Origin: Ruminococcus sp.
Lineage (GTDB): Bacteria; Bacillota; Clostridia; Oscillospirales; Ruminococcaceae
Length of the DNA stretch: 52,811 bases
Assembly: GCA_017461395.1 (NCBI GenBank)
Contig: JAFTYF010000014.1
Coordinates: forward strand, 1 to 52,811
Reading direction: 5' to 3'
Positions 41,450 to 50,639 of this stretch are shown one piece after another (the first letter of the stretch is position 1; the number at the start of each line of letters is the position of its first letter). Under the pieces are notes generated by a model, which was not told the DNA's origin, made no database searches, and saw nothing but the letters and a program-made list of their open reading frames with translations. The translations under genes and the position numbers were made by a program.

Positions 41450-41788
41450 TTAGAAGAGGTCGAATTCGCCGAGAACATCGCCGTTGATAACATAGTAAAC
41501 CTTATTGATCTCAGGTCTTACATAAACGTCAACCTTCTTTACAGTCTTAACATCAGCAGCAGCGATAGCCTTATTTACGAGATCTTCAGCAGTAGCCTCA
41601 GAACCGTTAGCCTGGATAACTACCTTGCTTTCAACAGCAGCCTTCTTAGCAGCCGGCTTCTTAGCGGCAGGCTTCTTAGCGGCAGGCTTCTTTACTTCTG
41701 CGGGAACAGCTTCAACAGCTGTTTCAGCGATGATTTCCTTTTCTGCAGATGCAGCAGCCTTTGTGGTAGTCTTCTTTGATCTTGGCAT
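41450..41788 (-). CDS. DUF6465 protein with histone-H1-like Lys/Ala tail
   Basis: A 112-residue basic protein. The first 55 residues are Lys-, Ala- and Thr-rich with repeated KKPAA units (PAAKKPAAKKPAAKK), like the DNA-binding tails of H1-type and HU-extension proteins. The C-terminal domain (VVIQANGSEATAEDLVNKAI, then VKKVDVYVRPEINKVYYVIN) matches what I know as DUF6465. It follows the HU gene by 18 bp in one operon, which supports a nucleoid role. Function otherwise unknown. Confidence 0.85.
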   Translation of the reverse strand: MPRSKKTTTKAAASAEKEIIAETAVEAVPAEVKKPAAKKPAAKKPAAKKAAVESKVVIQANGSEATAEDLVNKAIAAADVKTVKKVDVYVRPEINKVYYVINGDVLGEFDLF

Positions 41789-41806
41789 AATAAATTCCTC
41801 CTTAAA

Positions 41807-42082
41807 TTACTTGTTTACAGCGCTCTTGAGAGCCTGACCTGCCTTAAATGCAGGAGCCTTTGAAGCGGGAGCAGTCATCATCTGCTTTGTCTGAGGATTG
41901 AGAACCTTCTTTTCCTTACGGTCACGAACCTCAAATGTTCCGAAGCCAACGATAGAAACCTTTTCTCCGCTTACGAGAGCTTCTGTGATTGCGCTTACAA
42001 CAGCGTTTACAGCAGCTTCAGCATTTTTCTTTGTGAATTCTGTTTTTTCAGCAACAGCGCTGATAAGTTCGGTCTTTGTCAT
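41807..42082 (-). CDS. hup: HU-family DNA-binding protein
   Basis: A 91-residue nucleoid protein that bends and wraps DNA. The helical base (MTKTELISAVAEKTEFTKKN, VNAVVSAITEALVSGEKV) and the saddle (SIVGFGTFEVRDRKEKKVLN PQT) are complete, with the arm ending in KAPAFKAGQALKSAVN. The beta-arm R-x-G-R-N-P motif reads RKEKKVLNPQT, a slight change. GGAGGATAAAAAA precedes the ATG and a perfect promoter lies at 42117-42145. Confidence 0.95.
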   Translation of the reverse strand: MTKTELISAVAEKTEFTKKNAEAAVNAVVSAITEALVSGEKVSIVGFGTFEVRDRKEKKVLNPQTKQMMTAPASKAPAFKAGQALKSAVNK

Positions 42083-42116
42083 TTTTTTATCCTCCGTTTA
42101 TTTAATTTACTATTGA

Positions 42117-42145
42117 ATTATATACCCTTTCAAGCGATTTGTCAA
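42117..42145 (-). promoter_or_regulatory. Consensus promoter of the HU gene
   Basis: Minus strand TTGACA (42145-42140), 17-bp spacer, TATAAT (42122-42117), both perfect. Confidence 0.9.
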
Positions 42146-42267
42146 GAATCTGGAAAAAAATTGACAAATTGACCTGTATTAAGCTGTTTATCGCATAGAT
42201 TTTATTCATAAAAACGATAAAATGCCTGTAATTAGCCGTTTATTACGATGCGGCAGACATCAGAATT

Positions 42268-44874
42268 TCATGTTTCGGCGACAAGAGCGCCGTTTTCATC
42301 CAAATCAATCGTAATTGTGTCGCCGGCAGAAAGATCATCTGAAATAAGCTTTTTAGCAGCGAGAGTTTCAACTTTGCTTTGTATGAATCTTCTCAGCGGG
42401 CGTGCACCGAAATTAGGATCATATCCGCAGTCTATGATATAATTCTTGGCATTTTCGGTGACATTTATGCAGATGTGTTTATTTTCCAGACGTTTCTGAA
42501 GATCAGCAAGCATAAGGTCGATTATATTCATGATATTATTTTTTGTAAGCGGCTTGTAAAAGATAATCTCGTCAAGACGGTTAAGAAATTCCGGTCTGAA
42601 TTGTGTTTTGAGAAGCGCATCGACCTTTGAGCGTGCTTCGTCAGTAATTTCTCCATTGCTGTCGATTCCGTCGAGGATATACGGCGAACCAAGATTTGAT
42701 GTGAGAATAATGACAGTATTCTTAAAATCAACTGTTCTGCCCTGTGAATCAGTGATTCTTCCGTCATCGAGAACTTGAAGCAGTATATTGAAAACATCTG
42801 GATGAGCCTTTTCTATCTCATCAAAGAGGATTACAGAGTACGGCTTTCTTCTTACGGCTTCTGTAAGCTGTCCGCCCTCGTCATATCCGACGTATCCGGG
42901 AGGCGCTCCGATAAGCCGGCTTACGCTGAATTTCTCCATGTATTCGCTCATGTCAATGCGTATCATACTTCGTTCACTGTCGAAAAGTATTTCCGAAAGC
43001 GCCTTTGCGAGCTCTGTTTTTCCAACACCTGTAGGTCCGAGGAAAAGGAACGAACCAATAGGTCTGTCAGGATCCTGAATTCCGGCACGGGAGCGCAGAA
43101 TTGCCTCGCTGACCTTCTGTACAGCCTCATCCTGACCGATAACACGCTTGTGAAGAAGTGCTTCCATTCCGAGAATCTTCTCTTTTTCGCCCTCCATCAG
43201 CTTTGAAACTGGGATTCCTGTCCAACGGCAGACGATCTCTGCAATTTCCTCTTCAGTCACCTTGTCACGAAGCAGTCTGCCCTTTTCAATGTCGGATTCA
43301 GCCTGCTTTTCAAGCTGTTCAAGTTCCTTCTGAAGTCGTGGGAGACGTCCGTATTTAAGTTCAGCGGCTTTGTTTGTGTCGCAGTCAATACCTCTTTCAG
43401 CACGTTCAATCTCGATATTTACGGCTTCTATCTGTTCACGAAGCTTCTGAACGGCAGAAATATCGTTTTTTTCGTTTTCCCACCTTGCCTTCATTGTACT
43501 GAAATTGTCACGAAGCTCTGAAAGTTCCTTCTGAATTTCTTCAAGATGTTCTTTTGAAATGGAGTCACTTTCCTTTTTGAGGGCAGCTTCTTCGATTTCA
43601 AGCTGAACTATTCTGCGGTTTATCACATCAAGCTCAGTAGGCATGGAGTCCATTTCTGTCCGGATAGTAGCGCAGGCTTCGTCGATAAGATCGATAGCCT
43701 TGTCGGGGAGGAATCTGTCGGTTATATAGCGATTGGAAAGTACAGCCGCTGAAATAAGCGCATTGTCGTGGATTTTTACACCATGGAATACCTCATAGCG
43801 CTCTTTGAGTCCGCGAAGAATGGAAATTGTATCTTCGACAGCAGGTTCATCGACCATTACTGTCTGGAAACGTCTTTCAAGTGCGGGATCTTTCTCGATA
43901 TATTTGCGGTACTCATTGAGCGTAGTTGCACCTATGCAGTGAAGCTCGCCCCTTGCCAGCATCGGCTTGAGGAGATTTCCGGCATCCATTGCGCCGTCAG
44001 TTTTTCCAGCTCCTACTATAGTATGCAGTTCGTCGATAAAAAGAATTATCTGACCGTTGCTGTTTTTGATTTCGCTTAAAACAGCCTTAAGACGTTCCTC
44101 AAATTCGCCTCTGTATTTAGCTCCGGCAACGAGAGCTCCCATATCAAGTGAGAATACCTTGCGGTTTTTAAGGCTGTCAGGAACATCGCCGGCAACAATT
44201 CTGAGAGCAAGTCCCTCAGCAATAGCGGTCTTGCCAACGCCCGGCTCACCGATAAGAACGGGATTATTTTTTGTTTTTCGGCTGAGTATTCTGATAACGT
44301 TTCTAATCTCGCTGTCTCTGCCGATAACGGGATCAAGCTTGTTCTGACGTGCGAGAGAAACAAGCTCCTGACCGTATTTTGTCAGCACATCGTAAGTATC
44401 TTCAGGATTTTCGCTTGTAACACGAGAACTTCCTCTGACCGTCATAAGTGCGCCAAGAAAGCTTTCACGAGTAATGCCGAAAGTTTTGAAAAGCTGATTG
44501 ATGTCCTTGTCTTTGCAGTCAATAAGCGCCAGAACGATATGTTCAACGGAGATATACTCATCCTTCATATTTTCGGCAGCCTGTCCGGCAGTTGTGATAA
44601 GTCGGTCTGCTTCAGCGGAAAGTCCGATATTGCTGCTTCTTCCGCTGCCTGTCACTTTAGGAAGCATACCGATCTTCTTGTCTGTTTCTGCTTCAAAAAT
44701 ATCGGCGTCAATATTCATTTTCTTCAGAAGCTGTGGGATAAGGCCGTTTTCCTGCTTTAAAAGTCCGGCAAGAATATGAAGCGGCTCAATGATGCTGTTA
44801 GACTGCATAACTGCGATACTCTGGGCTTTTCGTACAGCGTCGATGGACATCTGTGTTAATTTTTCTGAATTCAT
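42268..44874 (-). CDS. clpB: Chaperone ClpB (Hsp100 disaggregase)
   Basis: An 868-residue AAA+ disaggregase, full length for ClpB. N-domain repeats (1-145), first AAA with Walker A GEPGVGKT (about 205) and Walker [10 protein letters not shown], the long ClpB middle coiled coil (about 400-530, [20 protein letters not shown]), second AAA with GPTGVGKT (about 605) and [11 protein letters not shown], and the D2-small domain ([31 protein letters not shown]). It rescues aggregated proteins with DnaK. TAGGAGGAAATGAT precedes the ATG. It follows a ribbon-helix-helix-like gene by 11 bp in one operon; no HrcA CIRCE or CtsR repeat is visible upstream. Confidence 0.96.
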   Translation of the reverse strand: MNSEKLTQMSIDAVRKAQSIAVMQSNSIIEPLHILAGLLKQENGLIPQLLKKMNIDADIFEAETDKKIGMLPKVTGSGRSSNIGLSAEADRLITTAGQAAENMKDEYISVEHIVLALIDCKDKDINQLFKTFGITRESFLGALMTVRGSSRVTSENPEDTYDVLTKYGQELVSLARQNKLDPVIGRDSEIRNVIRILSRKTKNNPVLIGEPGVGKTAIAEGLALRIVAGDVPDSLKNRKVFSLDMGALVAGAKYRGEFEERLKAVLSEIKNSNGQIILFIDELHTIVGAGKTDGAMDAGNLLKPMLARGELHCIGATTLNEYRKYIEKDPALERRFQTVMVDEPAVEDTISILRGLKERYEVFHGVKIHDNALISAAVLSNRYITDRFLPDKAIDLIDEACATIRTEMDSMPTELDVINRRIVQLEIEEAALKKESDSISKEHLEEIQKELSELRDNFSTMKARWENEKNDISAVQKLREQIEAVNIEIERAERGIDCDTNKAAELKYGRLPRLQKELEQLEKQAESDIEKGRLLRDKVTEEEIAEIVCRWTGIPVSKLMEGEKEKILGMEALLHKRVIGQDEAVQKVSEAILRSRAGIQDPDRPIGSFLFLGPTGVGKTELAKALSEILFDSERSMIRIDMSEYMEKFSVSRLIGAPPGYVGYDEGGQLTEAVRRKPYSVILFDEIEKAHPDVFNILLQVLDDGRITDSQGRTVDFKNTVIILTSNLGSPYILDGIDSNGEITDEARSKVDALLKTQFRPEFLNRLDEIIFYKPLTKNNIMNIIDLMLADLQKRLENKHICINVTENAKNYIIDCGYDPNFGARPLRRFIQSKVETLAAKKLISDDLSAGDTITIDLDENGALVAET

Positions 44875-44885
44875 ATCATTTCCTC

Positions 44886-45527
44886 CTAAATTACATATTT
44901 TTCAAGCAATGATTTATATTGTGCCTCCAGTCGGGGCGAATATTCCCTCAGACCGGATGGATCCGAAAAGTAAGTCTGAACCGATTTGTTCAGATCATCA
45001 AGATAACAGCTGATAGCCTGAGCAGTCTGTTCGCCGCCGAGTCCGGTATTGAGGAGCTTTCTTGTAAAAACTCCGGCGGCGAGAGTGCATGGACACCCAT
45101 CGTATCCGAGGAGCCTTAGCTGAGCAGCTTCCATGGCGATTCGATAGAGGAAGAAGCTGTTGAACATCTCGATAAGGTTTGCGTTTTGGGTTCGGATATG
45201 AACACGCAGAGTACCGATGTATCCGTCAGGGGAGCGGTCGAGCTCCACGCGGTAGTTTATAGCGGGACGGTATTTGTAATCAAGAGCGGTTCTCATAGTC
45301 ATAAGGGAAGATGATGTCTGCTGTTGTATCTGAAAGCTGCTGCCGATAAGGTCTGTCAGAAAGCTAAAAATATCACGCATACGCATTTCAGGAGTAATGC
45401 AGGAAAGCTGGGCGGCAAGGATCTGATTTATAAGATTTGACCTGCTTGTGCCAATTCTGGCAGCTTCGCGATCGACAGCCCGAATAACGTCGTCAGCGAG
45501 TACAAGACTGTATACACTTTTTTTCAT
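44886..45527 (-). CDS. Ribbon-helix-helix-type protein upstream of clpB
   Basis: A 213-residue protein; the start at 45527 (MKKSVYSLVLADDVIRAVDR) follows CCAGAGGTGAATCC. Residues 1-45 look like a ribbon-helix-helix DNA-binding unit (SVYSLVLADDVIRAVDREAA, RIGTSRSNLINQILAAQ). The remaining 165 residues (YRPAINYRVELDRSPDGYIG, FLYRIAMEAAQLRLLG) are unknown to me. It lies 11 bp before clpB under a single promoter with a 13-bp inverted repeat over the -35, so it may be a self-regulating repressor of clpB. That function is inference. Confidence 0.75.
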   Translation of the reverse strand: MKKSVYSLVLADDVIRAVDREAARIGTSRSNLINQILAAQLSCITPEMRMRDIFSFLTDLIGSSFQIQQQTSSSLMTMRTALDYKYRPAINYRVELDRSPDGYIGTLRVHIRTQNANLIEMFNSFFLYRIAMEAAQLRLLGYDGCPCTLAAGVFTRKLLNTGLGGEQTAQAISCYLDDLNKSVQTYFSDPSGLREYSPRLEAQYKSLLEKYVI

Positions 45528-45546
45528 TGGATTCACCTCTGGAAAT

Positions 45547-45589
45547 AATATAACACAGATTATGTAATTTGTCAAGCAAATTATATAAT
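45547..45589 (-). promoter_or_regulatory. Promoter and inverted repeat of the RHH-clpB operon
   Basis: Minus strand TTGACA (45575-45570), 17-bp spacer, TATATT (45552-45547). ATTATGTAATTTG (45559-45571) faces CAAATTATATAAT (45577-45589), a 13-bp inverted repeat with one mismatch centred on the -35. Confidence 0.8.
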
Positions 45590-45619
45590 ATTTCACACAA
45601 GTTTCGCAAAACAAAAAAA

Positions 45620-46050
45620 GACCTTCCTGTTAAGGAAGGGGGTGAATCTGGTTCTGCGGAATCCGCATAGCACTGTGAACCAGATCGTGACAATAAGTTA
45701 AAAAAGTTATTGAGAATAGAAAACATGAAAAATTACAAATGAAAATGAAATTTGTATTATGTTTTACCATATGAAATTATGGTGTGCAAAAGAAAAAGGC
45801 GCTTGACTCGGAATATATGAGAGGGGGAGGGTGCCGATCAACAAACACCTGAAATATTCATTTGCTGTATGTATTATAGCGCAAATCTGGATTTATTGCA
45901 ATATACATTTGTATACAAAAATACACATTTGTATAATTTTTGCGAAAAATCTCACTTTTTATTCTGAATATTTTATTAATAAGATTTCGCATAATACAAA
46001 TTAAAATTTCAGAAATTAATGAACGACGTATTATCATACTTTTCCGGAAA
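45620..46050. other. Gene-free region with a nested hairpin
   Basis: No gene. CCTTCC/GGAAGG (about 45622-45639) is a small hairpin behind seven A. ATCTGGTTC (45646-45654) pairs with GAACCAGAT (45677-45685) around an inner TGCGGA-A-TCCGCA hairpin (45655-45667). ACATTTGTATA recurs near 45903 and 45926. The rest is AT-rich without recognised content. Confidence 0.5.
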
Positions 46051-46080
46051 TAAAAAATGAGAGCAGATATACTGCTCTCA
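46051..46080 (-). terminator. Terminator of the cohesin-like lipoprotein gene
   Basis: TGAGAGCAG (46058-46066) pairs with CTGCTCTCA (46072-46080); on the minus strand a run of six T follows. Confidence 0.88.
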
Positions 46081-46102
46081 TCAAAAGATATTCTGTTATG
46101 AA

Positions 46103-47041
46103 TTATGCGTTTGAATCAACACGGTTGGAGATGTCTGCAAATTCACCGGCAGGCTTAACGCTATTTGACTTGACTGTCATTGCATTGGAGTCATAGTAGA
46201 ACCAGAGCAGTGTAGCAGCAAGTCCGGGGTTGTTCTTTGTACGGATATAGAAGTCAACTGTATCGCCCTGTTTGCAGCTTACATGGTCGCCGTAAACAAT
46301 GAAGTCTGTTTCGCTGGAAACATCCTCACCCTTCTTTGCGTCGCCTCCGACTGTGATTGAGCCGTTGTAAATCTTGGTAGGATTAAGTGTAACGCCCTTG
46401 ATAGTAGAGAAATCTGTTACAAATGTGATTGGATATTCGCCGTCCGGAATTCCTTCCTTGACCTCAAATGTGATCTTTACGAATTCGTCATTGAAAATAA
46501 AGTCCTCGTTCTTGGATATATCCATCCAGAGGATGTAGTTTCCAGTTGTAACACTCTTGTAATCCTCAGCCTTGTTTTCAGTAGCGGCTACAGTAACGTA
46601 TTCAGTAGTCTTGTTTCCTTCACTGTCAGTTACGGGTTCACCCTGAGGATCTGTTACTTCAACGACCTCTGTTGCAGGTTCACTGTCGGGAGATGATGGG
46701 ATAGAGGGAGAAACGTCAATGGATTCCGGATCCTGACCGTTCAGATCAATGCCGCTGCTGTTGCTTTCGCCGTTTGAAGCGTTTCCGATTTCAGCAGACT
46801 GCATTGGGAAGCTGATGAAGTTTCCGTTTTCATCTGTAACGAATTCGATAGGGCTGTCAAGTATGGGGGCAGCAGTTGTTTTTTCAGCAGGATCAGTAGC
46901 TGCATCTGTCTGAGATGTTTTATTATCGTCTGATGAATCCTTCTTGCTGCTCTTATCATTATTTGAGCATCCTGCAAAAGATGATAGAGCAACGCAGGTA
47001 AGAAGAACAAGAGAAATAAGTCTTTTCTTTAAGCTGTTCAT
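46103..47041 (-). CDS. Lipoprotein with cohesin-like segments
   Basis: A 312-residue exported protein; start at 47041 after AAAGGACGATTCACA. Lipobox SFAGC (Cys about 24), then a long Ser/Asp/Thr-rich linker (25-160). The C-terminal 150 residues look cohesin-related: first a part like the end of a cohesin (VKITFEVKEGIPDGEYPITF, NPTKIYNGSITVGG), then a part like its beginning (DHVSCKQGDTVDFYIRTKNN, AATLLWFYYDSNAMTVKS). Whether this is a permuted cohesin or two partial ones is unclear. It could anchor dockerin proteins such as the three in this window to the membrane, but that is inference. Confidence 0.7.
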   Translation of the reverse strand: MNSLKKRLISLVLLTCVALSSFAGCSNNDKSSKKDSSDDNKTSQTDAATDPAEKTTAAPILDSPIEFVTDENGNFISFPMQSAEIGNASNGESNSSGIDLNGQDPESIDVSPSIPSSPDSEPATEVVEVTDPQGEPVTDSEGNKTTEYVTVAATENKAEDYKSVTTGNYILWMDISKNEDFIFNDEFVKITFEVKEGIPDGEYPITFVTDFSTIKGVTLNPTKIYNGSITVGGDAKKGEDVSSETDFIVYGDHVSCKQGDTVDFYIRTKNNPGLAATLLWFYYDSNAMTVKSNSVKPAGEFADISNRVDSNA

Positions 47042-47288
47042 TGTGAATCGTCCTTTCATGTTTTCAGAGGGTTCTGAGATTTCTTTCAGAACTATTTTTA
47101 TTCTTATGTTTTTATTATACACAAACTTATTGCTTTTGTCAAGCGGAGCACTGAAATGTAATCATTTCTCAGTAAATAGTCATTTTTTTATCATGAATAT
47201 TTCATAATATTATCACTTTTCGGGCAAAATGAGCATATTATGGTTATTTTAACACTCTTTTTCTTCGTTTTATTCAGTTATTTGATGT

Positions 47289-47317
47289 TTGACAAAACGC
47301 CTATTTTGTTGTATAAT
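47289..47317 (+). promoter_or_regulatory. Consensus promoter of thrH
   Basis: Perfect TTGACA (47289-47294) and TATAAT (47312-47317), 17-bp spacer, 33 bp before the start codon. Confidence 0.9.
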
Positions 47318-47349
47318 ATTGATGTATTTTTTTACAGGAGGAATCTACT

Positions 47350-47958
47350 ATGTCAATGTATATTACTTGTCTCGATCTTGAAGGTGTTCTCGTACCGGAA
47401 ATCTGGATTGCTTTTGCTGAAGCGAGCGGAATTCCCGAGCTTAAGCGCACTACCCGTGATGAACCTGACTATGATAAGCTCATGAACTGGCGCCTGGATA
47501 TTCTCAGACAGCACGGTCTTGGCTTGAAGGAAATTCAGGAAACTATCGCAAAAATTGATCCTATGCCTGGCGCAAAGGAGTTCCTTGATGAGCTTCGTTC
47601 ACTCTGTCAGGTTATCATCATCAGCGATACTTTCACACAGTTCGCCGCACCTCTTATGAAGAAGCTTGGTATGCCAACTATTTTCTGCAATACACTTGAA
47701 GTCGCTGAAAACGGCGAGATAACAGGCTTTAAAATGCGCTGCGAGCAGTCTAAGCTTACAACAGTAAAGGCACTTCAGTCCATTGGATATGAGACTATTG
47801 CAAGCGGCGACAGCTTCAACGATCTTGGAATGATCAAGGCAAGCAAGGCAGGCTTCCTTTTCAGAAGTACCGACGCTATCAAGGCAGATTATCCCGAATA
47901 TCCGGCATTTGAGACATACGATGAGCTTCTTGCTGCTATCAAGAAAGAACTCGTCTGA
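47350..47958 (+). CDS. thrH: ThrH-type HAD phosphatase (phosphoserine phosphatase/homoserine phosphotransferase)
   Basis: A 202-residue cytosolic HAD-family enzyme. Motif I CLDLEGVLVPE differs from the usual DxDxT by having Glu as the second acid, a ThrH hallmark; motif II IIISDTFTQF, Lys in the SKLTTVKALQ segment, motif III SGDSFNDLGMI. ThrH can dephosphorylate phosphoserine and transfer the phosphate to homoserine, linking serine and threonine synthesis. ACAGGAGGAATCTACT precedes the ATG. Single-gene unit under a consensus promoter; the Na/Pi transporter gene follows 77 bp on. Confidence 0.92.
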   Translation: MSMYITCLDLEGVLVPEIWIAFAEASGIPELKRTTRDEPDYDKLMNWRLDILRQHGLGLKEIQETIAKIDPMPGAKEFLDELRSLCQVIIISDTFTQFAAPLMKKLGMPTIFCNTLEVAENGEITGFKMRCEQSKLTTVKALQSIGYETIASGDSFNDLGMIKASKAGFLFRSTDAIKADYPEYPAFETYDELLAAIKKELV

Positions 47959-48035
47959 GCAGCACATTATAATATTTATGGATAAAAAATTCTTTTCGTT
48001 ATAATTGATTTTAGGAAATAGAAAGGGTTAATTTT

Positions 48036-49808
48036 ATGGATATTTTTTCGGTGTTATCAATGTTGGGTGGACTTGCGCTGTTCCTTTATGGAATGAACGT
48101 CATGAGTAGCGGTCTCGAAAAAATGGCAGGCGGAAAGCTTGAATCAATTTTTGAAAGACTTACCTCAAATCCATTCAAATCCGTTCTTTTAGGAGCTGCT
48201 GTAACAGCTGTTATCCAGTCGTCGTCAGCGTCTACGGTAATGGTTGTAGGCTTCGTAAATGCAGGCATCATGAAGCTTCGCTCTGCTATCGGAATCATAA
48301 TGGGTGTCAATATCGGTACTACCGTTACAGCATGGATCCTGTCGCTTTCCGGATTGAGCGGTGATAATATTGCTGTTAAAATGCTTAAACCGGCGTCCTT
48401 TGCACCTATTGTTGCAGTTATCGGTGTGGCGCTTATAATGTTTTCAAAATCAAGCAAAAAGAAGGATCTTGCTTCAATACTCGTAGGTTTCGCTGTTCTT
48501 ATGTTCGGTATGACAATGATGGGCGATGCAGTTGAGCCTCTTAAAGAAAATGAACAATTTGCAAATATACTCCTTCTCTTCCAGAACCCGTTCCTCGGTG
48601 TTCTTGCGGGTGCTTTACTTACAGCTATCATTCAGTCATCTTCTGCTTCTGTTGGTATTCTCCAGTCGCTTTCTTCAACAGGCGCTATTACATTTGGTTC
48701 GGCGCTTCCTATCATTCTCGGACAGAATATTGGTACCTGCGTAACAGCAATGCTTTCATCTGTCGGAACATCGAAAAATGCAAGGCGTGTAGCTATAGTT
48801 CATCTTTATTTCAATGTAATCGGAACAGTGCTTTTCCTCGGCTTGTTCTATATCCTCAATGCTGTAATAGGCTTCGGCTTTATAGACGGTTCAGTTGATG
48901 AAGTAAAAATTGCTGTCGTTCATACGATATTCAACGTATCGACAACACTTATACTTCTTCCGTTTACAAGGGTTTTGGAGAAGCTTGCATATATCACTAT
49001 CAAGGGTGATCCCAACGAAAAGACAGGCGACTTTGAACAGGAATTCCGTATTCTTGACGAAAGATTCCTCCAGTCTCCCTCATTTGCAGTTGAAAAATGC
49101 CGTGAGCTTACCATGAAAATGGGTGAAATTTCCATTAAAAATATCAAGGAAGCTATTAATCTCGTTATCGGAAAATACGATAAGGAAAAGTCAGTAGAAA
49201 TATGTGCAATTGAAAACGTTATCGACGTTTATGAGGATAAGCTCGGAACTTATCTCGTAAAGATTTCAAGTCAGGATCTCAGCGAGAATGATTCACGTTC
49301 TGTTTCAACACTGCTTCATCTCATCGGCGACTTTGAACGTATTTCCGATCATGCACAGAATATTGCTGAAACAGCTACAGAACGCTATGAAAAGAAATCT
49401 GAATTTACACCAAGCGCTGAAAAGGAACTTAAAGTAATGATTGCTGCTGTTGATGAAATTCTTGATATGGCACTTGCTGCTTTCTGTAATAATGATATTA
49501 AGGTTGCTCAGCAGATCGAGCCTCTTGAGGAGACTATCGACAATCTCCGCAGCATGATCAAGAACAATCATATCGCACGTCTTAAGAATGGCGAATGTAC
49601 TATTGAGAACGGCTTTATCCTCAATGATCTTCTCACCGATCTTGAGCGTACATCTGATCACTGCTCTAATATTGCTGTCTGCATTATCGAAGAAAATGCA
49701 CACGCATTTGATATTCATGAGTACATCAATGTACTTAAAAATTCCGGCAAGGAATTCAAAGATCAGGTTGAGGAATACATGAAAAAATATGCTATCCAGT
49801 CTACCTGA
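48036..49808 (+). CDS. Na/Pi cotransporter with PhoU-like domain
   Basis: A 590-residue membrane protein. Two Na_Pi_cotrans repeats (about 10-150 and 175-310) carry the paired signatures GAAVTAVIQSSSASTVMVVGFV and GALLTAIIQSSSASVGILQSLS with the QSSSA motif, and GVNIGTTVTAW/GQNIGTCVTAM. About ten membrane helices are visible. The C-terminal 230 residues form a PhoU-like helical domain (DFERISDHAQNIAETATERY and DLERTSDHCSNIAVCIIEE). It imports phosphate with sodium, and the PhoU part probably regulates it. AAAGGGTTAATTTT precedes the ATG. Confidence 0.95.
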   Translation: MDIFSVLSMLGGLALFLYGMNVMSSGLEKMAGGKLESIFERLTSNPFKSVLLGAAVTAVIQSSSASTVMVVGFVNAGIMKLRSAIGIIMGVNIGTTVTAWILSLSGLSGDNIAVKMLKPASFAPIVAVIGVALIMFSKSSKKKDLASILVGFAVLMFGMTMMGDAVEPLKENEQFANILLLFQNPFLGVLAGALLTAIIQSSSASVGILQSLSSTGAITFGSALPIILGQNIGTCVTAMLSSVGTSKNARRVAIVHLYFNVIGTVLFLGLFYILNAVIGFGFIDGSVDEVKIAVVHTIFNVSTTLILLPFTRVLEKLAYITIKGDPNEKTGDFEQEFRILDERFLQSPSFAVEKCRELTMKMGEISIKNIKEAINLVIGKYDKEKSVEICAIENVIDVYEDKLGTYLVKISSQDLSENDSRSVSTLLHLIGDFERISDHAQNIAETATERYEKKSEFTPSAEKELKVMIAAVDEILDMALAAFCNNDIKVAQQIEPLEETIDNLRSMIKNNHIARLKNGECTIENGFILNDLLTDLERTSDHCSNIAVCIIEENAHAFDIHEYINVLKNSGKEFKDQVEEYMKKYAIQST

Positions 49809-49833
49809 TAAAATATATATTGCATGAAAATAT

Positions 49834-49872
49834 AAGCGTGAAATAGCTTCGGCTGTTTCACGCTTTTCTTTT
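49834..49872 (+). terminator. Terminator of the Na/Pi cotransporter gene
   Basis: AAGCGTGAAA (49834-49843) pairs with TTTCACGCTT (49856-49865), with an inner AGC-TTCG-GCT tetraloop, then TTCTTTTTT. Confidence 0.9.
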
Positions 49873-49953
49873 TTAAAATTCGTTGTATATTTTGCACAGT
49901 ACAACCGCTGTATCGAGTGCAGATTTTGCTGAAAAAAGTAGAAATGCAAAGAA

Positions 49954-50028
49954 AACTTGGCAAACCACTTGACAAGTAAACTTGGCAAGTGTATAATATA
50001 AACATACCAAACGCCAAGTTTACTTGGC
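49954..50028 (+). promoter_or_regulatory. Promoter and operators of the DUF6442-XRE operon
   Basis: Perfect TTGACA (49969-49974), 17-bp spacer, TATAAT (49992-49997). The motif AACTTGGCAA occurs upstream (49954-49963) and between -35 and -10 (49979-49988), and a perfect 16-bp palindrome GCCAAGTTTACTTGGC (50013-50028) lies past the start of transcription. A three-site autoregulation pattern for the XRE protein of the operon. Confidence 0.85.
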
Positions 50029-50054
50029 AATAATAAAAAAAGGAGTTTTTAATA

Positions 50055-50375
50055 ATGACAAAAGATGAGATTCTGGAGAAAAGCCGTCAGGAGAACAAGG
50101 AACGTGACCTCTATAAGCTGAGCGTTGAAAGCAATGCAGGTCGTATAGGCATTATCGTGATGTATGTCGTTGTTGCAATACTCACTATTGTACATTTTAT
50201 AGTTACAAAGAAATTCAACCGTATGCTGTGGATTATTGCTCTTACTGTAGACTTATCAATGGATATATATAAAGGCGTAAAGCTGAAAGACAAAGGCACA
50301 CTTGCTACTGCAGTCGGGCTTGCTGGTATTGATATTCTGATGACGCTAAGAATGCTTGGCGATATGTATATATAA
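50055..50375 (+). CDS. DUF6442-like membrane protein
   Basis: A 106-residue protein with AAAAAGGAGTTTTTAAT before the ATG. Soluble helical start (MTKDEILEKSRQENKERDLY), then three hydrophobic segments (IGIIVMYVVVAILTIVHFIV, MLWIIALTVDLSMDIY, VGLAGIDILMTLRML). The start motif and its pairing with a small XRE regulator match DUF6442 proteins common in Firmicutes; function unknown, perhaps sensing membrane state for its regulator. The XRE gene follows within 14 bp. Confidence 0.8.
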   Translation: MTKDEILEKSRQENKERDLYKLSVESNAGRIGIIVMYVVVAILTIVHFIVTKKFNRMLWIIALTVDLSMDIYKGVKLKDKGTLATAVGLAGIDILMTLRMLGDMYI

Positions 50376-50388
50376 TGAGAGACTGCCT

Positions 50389-50598
50389 ATGGATGATTCA
50401 CTTGTTCTTAAAAATAGACTTAAAGAAGTTCGTTCTGAAAAGAAAATTTCTCAGGCAGAGCTCGCAAAAATGGTCGGCGTATCACGAAACACTATTAGTT
50501 CTATTGAAACTGGACAGTTTCAGCCCACTGCAAAACTTGCACTTATTCTTGCAATCGCTCTTGATTTAAAGTTTGAAGATCTGTTTTTCTTCGATTAA
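50389..50598 (+). CDS. Small XRE-family regulator
   Basis: A 69-residue protein that is a helix-turn-helix almost from end to end: LKNRLKEVRSEKKISQAELA, KMVGVSRNTISSIETGQFQP, then LALILAIALDLKFEDLFFFD, the typical end of this short class. Start at 50389 chosen by homology; an in-frame ATG at 50356 overlaps the previous gene. It likely binds the GCCAAGT/ACTTGGC palindromes upstream and controls the two-gene operon. A terminator follows at 50612. Confidence 0.9.
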   Translation: MDDSLVLKNRLKEVRSEKKISQAELAKMVGVSRNTISSIETGQFQPTAKLALILAIALDLKFEDLFFFD

Positions 50599-50611
50599 TA
50601 TGAAATTCAAA

Positions 50612-50639
50612 AAAGTCAAGTGAAAGCTTGGCTTTTTTT
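50612..50639 (+). terminator. Terminator of the DUF6442-XRE operon
   Basis: AAGTCAAG and CTTGGCTT pair around a six-base loop (one G-U), followed by TTTTT. Confidence 0.8.

Noticed and set aside
45559-45589. CIRCE or CtsR operator upstream of clpB
   Set aside because: The repeat ATTATGTAATTTG/CAAATTATATAAT matches neither TTAGCACTC-N9-GAGTGCTAA nor the CtsR heptad repeat.
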